This document shows positions 54,113 to 64,000 of a stretch of 64,000 nt of DNA, in pieces. A model generated the notes under the pieces. That model worked only from the letters and a program-made list of their open reading frames with translations. It searched no databases and was not told the origin of the DNA. The stretch is from Streptomyces antarcticus (GTDB taxonomy: Bacteria > Actinomycetota > Actinomycetes > Streptomycetales > Streptomycetaceae). The position numbers and the translations under genes are program-made. Positions within the stretch are counted from its first letter, which is position 1; the number at the start of each line of letters is the position of its first letter. The stretch lies in contig NZ_JAPNLM010000002.1 in NCBI RefSeq assembly GCF_026627255.1, positions 62,001-126,000 of the forward strand. Direction: 5' to 3'.

Positions 54113-54166
54113 GAAAAAATAGACGCGCCCGCCTCCGGGTGTCAGGGAACCCGGGGGCAGGCGCGG
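54113..54166 (-). terminator. Rho-independent terminator of ppdK
   Basis: On the minus strand a long GC-rich stem (CGCGCCTGCCCCCGGGT paired with ACCCGGAGGCGGGCGCG) runs into TCTATTTTTT. It lies 29 bp beyond the ppdK stop. Confidence 0.9.
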
Positions 54167-54194
54167 TCTGTGGGGCCCCTTCACGGGGCGGGGG

Positions 54195-56903
<2,709 letters not shown>

Positions 56904-57153
56904 GGGTCTCGACTCCTCGAGGACTCGGTGGCTGCCCTGACGGCCAGGAACATACCCAGATCGAAGGCTTATGGGTACGTCCACTTGGCGGTCATGCGGC
57001 CGTAACCACCCATGCGCCAGGAGATCGAAAGTGACTCATCGGTAGCTAGAACCTCGAAGATCGTTCATTTCCCGAAGGCCGAAGTGCCCACTGAGGCTTG
57101 ATTCTGCTCGGATGAGCGATCATCGATCCGTTTGCCTTCAAGTAGTGAACGCA
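56904..57153. other. ppdK upstream region, no gene
   Basis: A gap less GC-rich than the coding flanks. It should contain the ppdK promoter near its left end; no consensus pair stands out. A 60-codon open frame on the minus strand (57065-57247) reads through the hairpin at 57154 and has no ribosome site. Confidence 0.5.
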
Positions 57154-57182
57154 CAAAGGGTGGCACCCAGTGCCACCCTTTG
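57154..57182 (-). terminator. Perfect 13-bp hairpin downstream of dusB
   Basis: CAAAGGGTGGCAC, loop CCA, GTGCCACCCTTTG. It lies 96 bp past the dusB stop and can end dusB transcripts; there is no T-tract, a common actinomycete form. Confidence 0.75.
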
Positions 57183-57277
57183 AAAGTCTTATCCGCGATT
57201 CTTACGCTCATGTGAGCGCAAGCCCACCCATGCGTGGCGTATGTCACGCTCGCGAAGACACGTTTTGCCAGGCACTG

Positions 57278-58420
57278 TCAGCCTCCTGACGTGTCCAGTT
57301 CGGCTTCCTCGCCCACGCCCGCGCAGTCGTACGGATCCTTCAACCAGCCCTCGGGCAGGACAACCCGGTTGTTTCCGGACGTCCGGCCGCGCGGACCGTC
57401 CGCGCTCTCGGGCCACGGCTGGTCCAGGTCCAGCTCGCTCAGATGAGCGTCCAGCTCGGCCAGGGAGGAGGTCACCGCCAGCTTCTGGCGCATCTCGGAG
57501 CCCACCGCGAAGCCCTTCAAGTACCAGGCCACGTGCTTACGGAAGTCGATCACCCCGCGCGCCTCGTCACCGATCCACTGCCCGAGCAGCTCGGCGTGCC
57601 GGTGCATGGTCGCCGCGACCTCCCGCAGCATGGGCTTGTGGAAGTCCTCGGGACGCCCCTCGAAGGCCGCCACCAGGTCGTTGAACAGCCACGGGCGGCC
57701 CAGGCAGCCGCGCCCCACGACGACGCCATCACAACCGGTCTCGCGGACCATGCGCAGCGCGTCCTCGGCGCACCAGATGTCGCCGTTGCCGAGCACCGGG
57801 ATCTCCGGCACGTGCTCCTTGAGCCGCGCTATGGCGTCCCAGTCGGCGGTACCGCCGTAGTGCTGGGCGGTGGTGCGCCCGTGCAGGGCGATGGCGGTGA
57901 CCCCCTCCTCGACGGCGATCCGGCCGGCGTCGAGGTAGGTGAGGTGCTCGTCGTTGATGCCCTTGCGCATCTTCATGGTCACCGGCAGGTCTCCGGCGCC
58001 CGCGACGGCCTCGCGCAGGATCGCGCGCAGCAGGTGGCGCTTGTACGGGAGGGCCGAGCCACCGCCCTTGCGGGTGACCTTGGGCACCGGGCAGCCGAAG
58101 TTGAGGTCGATGTGGTCGGCGCGGTCCTCCTCGACGATCATCCGGACCGCCTTGCCGACCGTCGCGGGGTCGACCCCGTACAGCTGGATCGAGCGGGGCT
58201 TCTCGGCCTCGTCGAAGTGGATCAGCTGCATGGTCTTCTCGTTGCGCTCGACCAGGGCGCGGGTCGTGATCATCTCGCTCACGAACAGCCCCTTGCCGCC
58301 CGAGAACTCCCGGCAGAGGGTACGGAACGGGGCATTGGTGATACCGGCCATGGGTGCGAGCACCACCGGGGGCTGCACGGTGTGCGGGCCGATCGCGAGG
58401 GGCGGGGGAAGCGTGGTCAT
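57278..58420 (-). CDS. dusB: tRNA-dihydrouridine synthase
   Basis: This 380-residue FMN enzyme reduces uridines in the tRNA D-loop with NADPH. TIM barrel has VVLAPMAGITNAPFR at about 19-33, the catalytic Cys in NFGCPVPKVTRKGGG near 113-127, the substrate motif ALHGRTTAQHYGG and the phosphate site VVGRGCLGRPWLF. The C-terminal helical domain is complete. The ATG at 58420 lies next to a G-rich leader, 52 bp divergent from the DHA2 exporter. DusB is assigned by length and family type. Confidence 0.92.
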   Translation of the reverse strand: MTTLPPPLAIGPHTVQPPVVLAPMAGITNAPFRTLCREFSGGKGLFVSEMITTRALVERNEKTMQLIHFDEAEKPRSIQLYGVDPATVGKAVRMIVEEDRADHIDLNFGCPVPKVTRKGGGSALPYKRHLLRAILREAVAGAGDLPVTMKMRKGINDEHLTYLDAGRIAVEEGVTAIALHGRTTAQHYGGTADWDAIARLKEHVPEIPVLGNGDIWCAEDALRMVRETGCDGVVVGRGCLGRPWLFNDLVAAFEGRPEDFHKPMLREVAATMHRHAELLGQWIGDEARGVIDFRKHVAWYLKGFAVGSEMRQKLAVTSSLAELDAHLSELDLDQPWPESADGPRGRTSGNNRVVLPEGWLKDPYDCAGVGEEAELDTSGG

Positions 58421-58472
58421 CCGCCCATTGTCCCGCATGCCGGGGCGGTGGGGCGGACGTACCATCGGCCGC

Positions 58473-59909
58473 ATGATCGAGTCGAGTCCCCGGCAGCGCA
58501 CGCTCGTCCTGGCGATCTGCTGCATGAGCCTGCTGATCGTCAGCCTCGACAACACCGTCCTGAACGTCGCGCTGCCCTCGATGCGCCGCGATCTGGACGC
58601 GTCGGTCGCGGGGCTGCAGTGGAGCATCGACTCCTACACCCTGGTCCTGGCCTCGCTGCTGATGCTCGCGGGCTCCACGGCCGACCGGATCGGGCGCCGC
58701 AAGGTGTTCGTCGCCGGGCTGGTGCTCTTCACCCTCGGCTCCCTGCTGTGTTCCCTCGCTCCCAGCCTCGACTGGCTCATCGTCTTCCGGATGGTCCAGG
58801 CGGTCGGCGGCGCGATGCTCAACCCGGTGGCGATGTCGATCATCACCAACACCTTCACCGAGCCCGCGGCCCGGGCGCGGGCCATCGGCGTGTGGGGCGC
58901 GGTCGCGGGCGTCTCCATGGCGGCCGGCCCGTTGATCGGCGGGGTGATGGTGGACTCCGTGGGCTGGCGCTCCATCTTCTGGCTCAACCTGCCGATCGGC
59001 GTGGCCGCCCTCGTACTGACGCTGCGCTACATCCCCGAGTCCCGGGCCGCCCGGCCGCGGCGCCCGGACCCGGTGGGCCAGGTACTGGTCATGGCGCTGC
59101 TCGGCAGCGTCACGTACGGGATCATCGAGGCGCCCGCCGTCGGCTGGGGCTCCCCGCTGATCGTGGGCTGCGGTGTGATCGCCGTCGCCTCGCTCGTGGG
59201 GCTGCTGGTGTACGAGCCGCGGCGGGAGGAGCCCCTGGTCGACCTCCGGTTCTTCCGGAGCGCACCGTTCAGCGGGGCGACCGTGATCGCGGTCAGCGCC
59301 TTCGCCGGGCTGTCCGGCTTCCTGTTCCTGAACACGCTCTACCTCCAGGACGTGCGCGGGCTCAGCGCCCTGGACGCGGGGCTGTACATGCTGCCGATGG
59401 CCACGCTGACCTTCCTGTTCGCCCCGCTCTCGGGCCGGCTGGTCGCGACCCGCGGTCCGCGGCTGCCGCTGCTGGTCGCGGGCGTGACGATGGCGGCGAG
59501 CGGCCTGCTCTTCGCGGTCTTCGAGGCGGAGACGTCCACCCCGCTGCTCTTCGCCGGGTACATGCTCTTCGGGCTGGGCTTCGGCATGGTCAACGCCCCG
59601 GTCACCAATACGGCGGTGTCCGGGATGCCGCGCTCCCAGGCGGGTGTCGCGGCGGCCATCGCGTCCACGAGCCGGCAGACCGGCGGCACCCTGGGCGTCG
59701 CCGTGGTGGGCTCGGTGCTGGCGTCCGGGATGGCGCACGGTTCGGACTTCGCCGAGGCGACCGGGCCGGCCTGGTGGATCATCACGGCCTGCGGCCTGAT
59801 CGTCCTGGTGGTGGGGGCTGCCACGAGCGGCCCCTGGGCCCGCTCGACGGCGGCCCGTACGGCCCGCACCCTCGACCCCGCGGCCACCCCGGCCCCGGCG
59901 GACGCCTGA
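58473..59909 (+). CDS. DHA2-family multidrug efflux MFS transporter
   Basis: This 478-residue inner-membrane antiporter of the EmrB/QacA type has about 14 helices. Motif D1 LDNTVLNVALPSMRRDL is at about 25-41, motif A GSTADRIGRRKVF near 67-79, and motif C GVSMAAGPLIGGVMVDSVGW near 148-167. It exports drugs or secondary metabolites. The MarR-family gene downstream, which converges on it, could be its regulator. The ATG at 58473 has no strong ribosome site. Confidence 0.88.
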   Translation: MIESSPRQRTLVLAICCMSLLIVSLDNTVLNVALPSMRRDLDASVAGLQWSIDSYTLVLASLLMLAGSTADRIGRRKVFVAGLVLFTLGSLLCSLAPSLDWLIVFRMVQAVGGAMLNPVAMSIITNTFTEPAARARAIGVWGAVAGVSMAAGPLIGGVMVDSVGWRSIFWLNLPIGVAALVLTLRYIPESRAARPRRPDPVGQVLVMALLGSVTYGIIEAPAVGWGSPLIVGCGVIAVASLVGLLVYEPRREEPLVDLRFFRSAPFSGATVIAVSAFAGLSGFLFLNTLYLQDVRGLSALDAGLYMLPMATLTFLFAPLSGRLVATRGPRLPLLVAGVTMAASGLLFAVFEAETSTPLLFAGYMLFGLGFGMVNAPVTNTAVSGMPRSQAGVAAAIASTSRQTGGTLGVAVVGSVLASGMAHGSDFAEATGPAWWIITACGLIVLVVGAATSGPWARSTAARTARTLDPAATPAPADA

Positions 59910-60028
59910 CCGCTCTCGCGGTCGCGGCGGCGTGGGCTGACGGGCCGGGTCCGGCGGTCTGGGGGCCGGCGCGCTCTGGGCCGGCGGGCTGACGGGCTCC
60001 CGCTACGGGGCCCGCCGCTCCCCCCGGC

Positions 60029-60484
60029 TCACTCCTGGCAGTCGAAGTCCTCCGCGCGCGTGTCGATCCTGCCCAGCAGGTCGCGCAGCACCGTCCGGTC
60101 GCCCGGGGAGAGGTCCCCGAAGAGCCCCCGCTCGACCTCGTCGAGCGCCGCGTTCGTCGTGTCCAGGACGGCGGACCCCGCGGAGGTGAGGGCCACGTTG
60201 TGGCGCCGGCGGTCTGCCGTGTCACGGCGGCGTTCGGCCAGGCCGTCGCCCTCCAGGTCGTTCAGGATCCCGACCAGCACGCTCGGGTCCACCTCCAGCC
60301 GCTCCGCGAGCTCCCGCTGGCTGATGGGGCCGCCCTCCAGGTTCATCAGCGTCATGGCGTGCCGCGGGCTGAGCCCGGCCGTACCGAAGGCCTGCTTCAT
60401 GCGGGTCTGCGTGACCGAACCGTGCCAGGCCAGCAGCAGGCCCAGCCGCTGCGGGGGGTGCGATCCGTCCTGATCTGCCGTCAT
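60029..60484 (-). CDS. MarR-family transcriptional regulator
   Basis: This 151-residue winged-helix dimer has HTH and wing at about 55-105 (ISQRELAERLEVDPSVLVGI; AERRRDTADRRRHNVAL), with the typical DxRxR wing. It probably represses its own gene and the divergent DoxX-like gene when no ligand is bound. The ATG at 60484 is chosen because MTADQDG begins the conserved part; TACGAT lies nine bases upstream, so a leaderless transcript is possible. A palindrome at 60522 is a likely operator. Confidence 0.87.
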   Translation of the reverse strand: MTADQDGSHPPQRLGLLLAWHGSVTQTRMKQAFGTAGLSPRHAMTLMNLEGGPISQRELAERLEVDPSVLVGILNDLEGDGLAERRRDTADRRRHNVALTSAGSAVLDTTNAALDEVERGLFGDLSPGDRTVLRDLLGRIDTRAEDFDCQE

Positions 60485-60521
60485 GGTCCATATCGTAGCA
60501 ATCATGGAATGGTTGCAGTCT

Positions 60522-60531
60522 AACGATCGTT
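60522..60531. promoter_or_regulatory. Candidate MarR operator
   Basis: AACGATCGTT is a perfect ten-base palindrome, extended to TAACGATCGTTG with T/G flanks. It lies midway between the divergent MarR and DoxX-like starts, the usual position of a MarR site. Confidence 0.5.
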
Positions 60532-60575
60532 GATGTTATTCAATGATCTGACAGCATCGACCATTGGGGTTCTTC

Positions 60576-60920
60576 ATGTTCATCGCCTACACCGTCGTCG
60601 GCATCCTGCTCGCCCTCGCCCTCACCGCCTCCGCCACCTTCACGCTCCGCCGCAACGACCAGATCCTGGCCAGCATGCGCAAGGTCGAGGTCCCGGATTC
60701 CTGGCTGCCACGCCTCGCCGCCCTGAAGGCGGCCGGCGCCGCGGGCCTGGTGGCGGGTCTCTGGATCCTCCCGATCGGCGCGGCCGCCGCCGCCGGCGTG
60801 ACCCTCTATTTCATCGGCGCGGTCATCGCCCACCTGCGCGTCAAGGACTACGAGCTCGCCCCCGCGGCCGTGCTGGCCCTCCTGGCGGCGGCCGCGCTGA
60901 TCCTGCGCGTCCTGGCGTAG
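60576..60920 (+). CDS. DoxX-like membrane protein
   Basis: This 114-residue protein has four hydrophobic helices (MFIAYTVVGILLALALTA; AAGAAGLVAGLWILPIGAAA and two more), matching small DoxX-like/DUF4267-type membrane proteins often controlled by MarR or TetR regulators. Its biochemical role is unknown. The ATG at 60576 is preferred to a TTG at 60564. The gene is divergent from MarR with the palindrome between them. Confidence 0.75.
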   Translation: MFIAYTVVGILLALALTASATFTLRRNDQILASMRKVEVPDSWLPRLAALKAAGAAGLVAGLWILPIGAAAAAGVTLYFIGAVIAHLRVKDYELAPAAVLALLAAAALILRVLA

Positions 60921-60923
60921 CCC

Positions 60924-60959
60924 TGACGAGTGACAGATATTGAAATCTGTCACTCGTCA
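60924..60959. promoter_or_regulatory. Long palindrome between DoxX-like and aldo/keto reductase genes
   Basis: TGACGAGTGACAGAT and ATCTGTCACTCGTCA, 15 bp each and perfectly complementary, flank a six-base centre. It starts four bases after the DoxX stop and ends 15 bases before the reductase start. It could be an operator for the TetR protein encoded downstream, a terminator, or both; no T-tract follows. Confidence 0.6.
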
Positions 60960-60974
60960 TGTCATTCTCGTCCC

Positions 60975-62015
60975 ATGACCACGAACGAGAACGCATCCGC
61001 CCCCGCATCCACCGCCCACCGCCGGCTCGGCGGCGCCGGACCCGCCATGTTCCCGCTCGGCCTCGGCTGCATGGGCATGTCCGCCCTCTACGGGGAAGCC
61101 GACCGCGCCGAGTCCCTCGCGACCATCCACGCCGCCCTGGACGCCGGGGTCACCCTGCTCGACACCGGCGACTTCTACGGCATGGGGCACAACGAGCTGC
61201 TGATCGGAGAAGCCCTGCGCACCGCCCCCGCCGCGGCCCGCGAACAGGCGCTGACCAGCGTCAAGTTCGGTGCGCTGCGCACGGTCGAGGGCGGCTTCAC
61301 CGGGTATGACGGCCGGCCCGCGGCCGTCAGGAACTTCCTGGCCTACTCCCTCCAGCGGCTCGGCCGGGACCACATCGACATCTACCGGATCGCCCGCGTG
61401 GACCCTGATGTGCCGATCGAGGAGACCGTCGGGGCCATCGCCGAGGCCGTCCAGGCCGGGCACGTCCGGCACATCGGCCTCTCCGAGGTCGGCGCGGACA
61501 CCCTGCGCAGGGCCGCCGCGGTGGCTCCGATCGCGGACCTCCAGATCGAGTACTCGCTGATCTCCCGCGGTATCGAGGAGGAGATCCTGCCGGCCGCGCG
61601 CGAGCTGGGCATCGGCGTCACGGCGTACGGAGTCCTGTCCCGCGGCCTCATCAGCGGGCACTTCTCCCGGGACCGCGAGCTGACGCCGGGCGACTTCCGC
61701 GGCATGAGCCCCCGGTTCCAGGGCGACAACCTCGACCGGAACCTCGATCTGGTCGACGCCCTGCGGAAGGTCGCGGACGAGAAGGGGGTCAGCGTCGCCC
61801 AGACGGCCATCGCCTGGGTCCTGTCGCGGGGCAGCGACATCGTGCCGCTGGTGGGTGCCCGGCGCCGGGACCGGCTCACCGAGGCACTGGGTGCCATGGA
61901 CGTCACGCTCAGCGCCGCGGACCTGGTCGCGATCGAGGAGGCCGTCCCCGCGGGCTCGGCGTCCGGCGAGCGGTACCCGGCCGCGCAGATGGCCCACCTC
62001 GACAGTGAGCACTGA
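60975..62015 (+). CDS. Aldo/keto reductase
   Basis: This 346-residue NADPH-dependent TIM-barrel reductase has the catalytic Asp/Tyr in LLDTGDFYGMGHNE at about 57-70 and Lys in SVKFGALR near 94-101. The usual catalytic His position (Y.QHRVDP) reads IYRIARVDP, so the His is replaced by Ala, as in a known subgroup. C-terminal cofactor contacts VPLVGARRRDRLTEAL are present. The ATG at 60975 lies just behind the palindrome. Co-directional with the TetR gene 21 bp downstream. Substrate unknown. Confidence 0.87.
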   Translation: MTTNENASAPASTAHRRLGGAGPAMFPLGLGCMGMSALYGEADRAESLATIHAALDAGVTLLDTGDFYGMGHNELLIGEALRTAPAAAREQALTSVKFGALRTVEGGFTGYDGRPAAVRNFLAYSLQRLGRDHIDIYRIARVDPDVPIEETVGAIAEAVQAGHVRHIGLSEVGADTLRRAAAVAPIADLQIEYSLISRGIEEEILPAARELGIGVTAYGVLSRGLISGHFSRDRELTPGDFRGMSPRFQGDNLDRNLDLVDALRKVADEKGVSVAQTAIAWVLSRGSDIVPLVGARRRDRLTEALGAMDVTLSAADLVAIEEAVPAGSASGERYPAAQMAHLDSEH

Positions 62016-62036
62016 GCTGACGGTACGGTCGTCCCC

Positions 62037-62630
62037 ATGCCCCCCGCTGCCGCCGAGCCCCTGACCCCCGAGCGCATCCTCGCGACCACGGAGGAGGTGC
62101 TGCGCCGCTTCGGTCCCACCAAGGCGACCGTGGTGGACGTGGCCCGCGCCCTGGGCGTCAGCCACGGCAGCGTGTACCGCCACTTCCCGTCGAAGGCGGC
62201 GCTGCGCGAGGCCGTCACCGAGCGGTGGCTCACCAAGAGCGCGGTGCTGCTGGAGGAGATCGCCTCGGCTCCCGGCGGGAGCGCCCCCTCCAAGCTGGAG
62301 GCATGGCTGGAGGCCCTCTTCGAGGCGAAGCGCCACAAGGCCGGGGACGACCCCGAGCTGTTCGCCACCTACACCGTGCTGCTCGCCGAGAACAGCGGGG
62401 TGGTGGACGAGCACCTGACCGAGCTGGTCGCCCAGCTGGCGCGGATCATCGCCGAGGGCGTCGCGGCCGGGTCGCTCGCCGCCGGGGACGTGCCGGGCGC
62501 CGCCCGCGCGGTCTTCGACGCCACCGGCCGCTTCCACGACCCGCAGTACGCGGCCGACTGGCTCTCGCCGACGATCATCCCGGAGTTCGAAGCCGTCACC
62601 TCCCTCGTCATCCGGGGCCTGCGCGCCTGA
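62037..62630 (+). CDS. TetR-family transcriptional regulator
   Basis: This 197-residue repressor has an N-terminal HTH at about 9-55 (ILATTEEVLRRFGPTKATV, then LGVSHGSVYRHFPSKAAL) and a variable ligand-binding C-terminus with tetR_C-like DPELFATYTVLL. It is 21 bp after the aldo/keto reductase gene and likely controls that operon by binding the palindrome at 60924. The effector is unknown. Confidence 0.88.
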   Translation: MPPAAAEPLTPERILATTEEVLRRFGPTKATVVDVARALGVSHGSVYRHFPSKAALREAVTERWLTKSAVLLEEIASAPGGSAPSKLEAWLEALFEAKRHKAGDDPELFATYTVLLAENSGVVDEHLTELVAQLARIIAEGVAAGSLAAGDVPGAARAVFDATGRFHDPQYAADWLSPTIIPEFEAVTSLVIRGLRA

Positions 62631-62664
62631 TAGGGGCCGCCGCCGCGCGCCCCGCCCGTAAAAG

Positions 62665-62701
62665 CCGGTGGCCCGGTGCGCGTCGCGCACCGGGCCACCG
62701 G
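62665..62701. terminator. Bidirectional terminator between tetR and glyS
   Basis: CCGGTGGCCCGGTGCGCG, one-base loop, CGCGCACCGGGCCACCGG: a perfect 18-bp stem. It is flanked by AAAAG on the left and TTTCGG on the right, so it can end both convergent transcripts. Confidence 0.9.
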
Positions 62702-62726
62702 TTTCGGCTCTTACGGCCTTGCGGAC

Positions 62727-64000
62727 CTAGCAGCCGAGCAGGCGGCTGCCGAGGTAGCTCTGGATCTGGTCCAGGGAGACGCGCTCCTGCTTCATGGTGT
62801 CGCGCTCGCGCACGGTCACCGCGTTGTCGTCCAGGGTGTCGAAGTCGACGGTGACGCAGAACGGCGTGCCGATCTCGTCCTGACGGCGGTAGCGGCGGCC
62901 GATGGCGCCCGCGTCGTCGAACTCGATGTTCCAGAACTTGCGCAGGTCTGCGGCGAGGCCCTTGGCCTTCGGCGACAGCTGCGCGTTGCGGGACAGCGGC
63001 AGGACGGCGACCTTGACCGGGGCCAGGCGCGGGTCGAGGCGCATCACGGTGCGCTTCTCCATGACGCCCTTGGCGTTGGGGGCCTCGTCCTCGTTGTACG
63101 CGTCGAGCATGAAGGCGAGCATGGCGCGGTTAACGCCGGCCGCCGGCTCGATGACGTACGGGGTGTAGCGCTCCTTCGACTCCTGGTCGAAGAACACGAG
63201 GTCCTGGCCGGAGGCGGCGGAGTGGGCCTTGAGGTCGTAGTCGGTCCGGTTGGCCACGCCCTCGAGCTCGGAGAACTCGTTGCCACCGAAGTTGAAGCGG
63301 TACTCGATGTCGGCGGTGCGCTTCGAGTAGTGGGACAGCTTCTCCTTCGGGTGCTCGAACCAGCGGATGTTCTCCTCGCGGATGCCGAGGCCGCGGTACC
63401 AGTTCCAGCGCTCGGCCATCCAGTACTCCTGCCACTGCTCGTCCTCGCCCGGCTTGACGAAGAACTCCATCTCCATCTGCTCGAACTCGCGCGTGCGGAA
63501 GATGAAGTTGCCCGGAGTGATCTCGTTCCGGAAGGACTTGCCCATCTGCGCGATGCCGAACGGCGGCTTCTTGCGCGAGACGGTCTGCACCTGGGCGTAG
63601 TTGGTGAAGATGCCCTGGGCGGTCTCGGGGCGCAGGTACGCCTTGGAGTCCTGGGTCGGGCCGAGGTGCGTCTCCAGCATGCCGGAGAACTGCTTGGGCT
63701 CGGTGAACTGGCCCTTCACGCCGCAGTGGGGGCAGTTGACATCGGCGAGGCCGTTGACGGGCGGGCGGCCGTGCTTGGCCTCGTACGCCTCTTCAAGGTG
63801 GTCCGCGCGGTGGCGCTTGTGACAGGCGGTGCACTCGGTCAGCGGGTCCGAGAAGGTCGCGACGTGACCAGAGGCCACCCAGACCTCCGGGGCCAGGATC
63901 ACGGACGAGTCGAGGCCGACGATGTCCTCACGCCCGGTGACCATCGCCTTCCACCACTGGCGCTTGATGTTCTCCTTGAGCTCGACACCCAGCGGGCCGT
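62727..64000 (-). CDS. glyS: Glycyl-tRNA synthetase, alpha2 type (5' part missing)
   Basis: The gene reads leftward and enters from the right edge; 424 C-terminal codons are visible, starting in [19 protein letters not shown], so the N-terminal start is outside. Class II motifs are intact: motif 2 [20 protein letters not shown], the ECTACHKRH and CPHCG zinc-like insert, [13 protein letters not shown] and motif 3 [18 protein letters not shown] [14 protein letters not shown]. The anticodon-binding domain is at the C-terminus. It is the single-chain dimeric enzyme of actinobacteria and archaea, charging tRNA-Gly. It ends at the bidirectional hairpin 62665-62701. Confidence 0.96.
   Translation of the reverse strand, partial: GPLGVELKENIKRQWWKAMVTGREDIVGLDSSVILAPEVWVASGHVATFSDPLTECTACHKRHRADHLEEAYEAKHGRPPVNGLADVNCPHCGVKGQFTEPKQFSGMLETHLGPTQDSKAYLRPETAQGIFTNYAQVQTVSRKKPPFGIAQMGKSFRNEITPGNFIFRTREFEQMEMEFFVKPGEDEQWQEYWMAERWNWYRGLGIREENIRWFEHPKEKLSHYSKRTADIEYRFNFGGNEFSELEGVANRTDYDLKAHSAASGQDLVFFDQESKERYTPYVIEPAAGVNRAMLAFMLDAYNEDEAPNAKGVMEKRTVMRLDPRLAPVKVAVLPLSRNAQLSPKAKGLAADLRKFWNIEFDDAGAIGRRYRRQDEIGTPFCVTVDFDTLDDNAVTVRERDTMKQERVSLDQIQSYLGSRLLGC

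Noticed and set aside
57065..57247. 60-codon minus-strand frame between dusB and ppdK
   Set aside because: It reads through a perfect hairpin, has no ribosome site and no genome-like codon bias.

Overview
The window is a 64 kb piece of a high-GC actinomycete chromosome, almost certainly Streptomyces. The evidence is the very strong G/C bias at third codon positions, frequent GTG starts and ATGA gene overlaps. The gene set also fits: an HrdA-type principal-like sigma factor, an Mbl/MreB-like actin homologue, DnaG, a Tat-secreted PhoX, a class E/F sortase and GlnR-type boxes. From memory, the order of the housekeeping genes (mbl-like gene, hrdA, dnaG, nitrate/nitrite genes, ppdK, dusB, glyS) resembles the SCO2440-SCO2504 stretch of S. 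coelicolor. That synteny was not computed here.

Layout. 1-10 kb: conserved chromosomal genes (zinc-ribbon membrane protein, secreted lipase, Mbl-like actin coupled to a GAF sensor-kinase-like protein, fused acetyl-CoA carboxyltransferase, MFS exporter, YbdK/EgtA-type carboxylate-amine ligase), with a six-copy 26-bp tandem repeat and an internally inverted esterase/phytase-like pseudogene. 10.1-23.2 kb: an accessory block anchored on a tRNA(CAT) gene at 23175-23248. Two displaced copies of the tRNA 3' end lie at 14797-14842 and 10118-10141, so the block reads as two tandem integrations, neither with a visible integrase. The outer segment carries an IS3 orfA relic and a LuxR-type two-component system. 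The inner segment carries an AT-richer HNH nuclease, an XRE/TPR regulator with a co-directional run of unusual genes (146-aa protein, single-TM peptide, 153-aa Cys/His-tailed protein, APH-fold kinase-like protein, LRR protein), and a phage-like minus-strand trio whose last gene is frameshifted.

23.2-31 kb: two tRNA-Asn genes, a YtxH-like protein, a FGGY sugar kinase, a heterodimeric ABC exporter and hrdA. 31-50.5 kb: nitrogen assimilation (nasA; nirB-like reductase, nirB, nirD; a sirohydrochlorin-type chelatase), with GlnR-like boxes in front of nasA and of the nirB operon. Interspersed are an SDR, DUF218 protein, dGTPase, ferredoxin reductase, dnaG, gamma-glutamylcyclotransferase, a sortase with a neighbouring membrane-anchored secreted protein, a TauE exporter and a flavocytochrome-like membrane oxidoreductase. 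50.5-64 kb: VOC protein, Tat-exported PhoX, a DUF5937/ArsR-like regulator, pyruvate phosphate dikinase, dusB, a DHA2 exporter, MarR/DoxX divergent pair, aldo/keto reductase, TetR regulator and the 3' part of glyS.

Working together: NasA reduces nitrate to nitrite, NirB/NirD reduce nitrite to ammonium, the chelatase can supply siroheme, and shared GlnR-like sites suggest one nitrogen-responsive regulon. The most likely undescribed biology is the 15-23 kb island: the XRE-controlled kinase/Cys-His-protein run beside a defence-like HNH nuclease.
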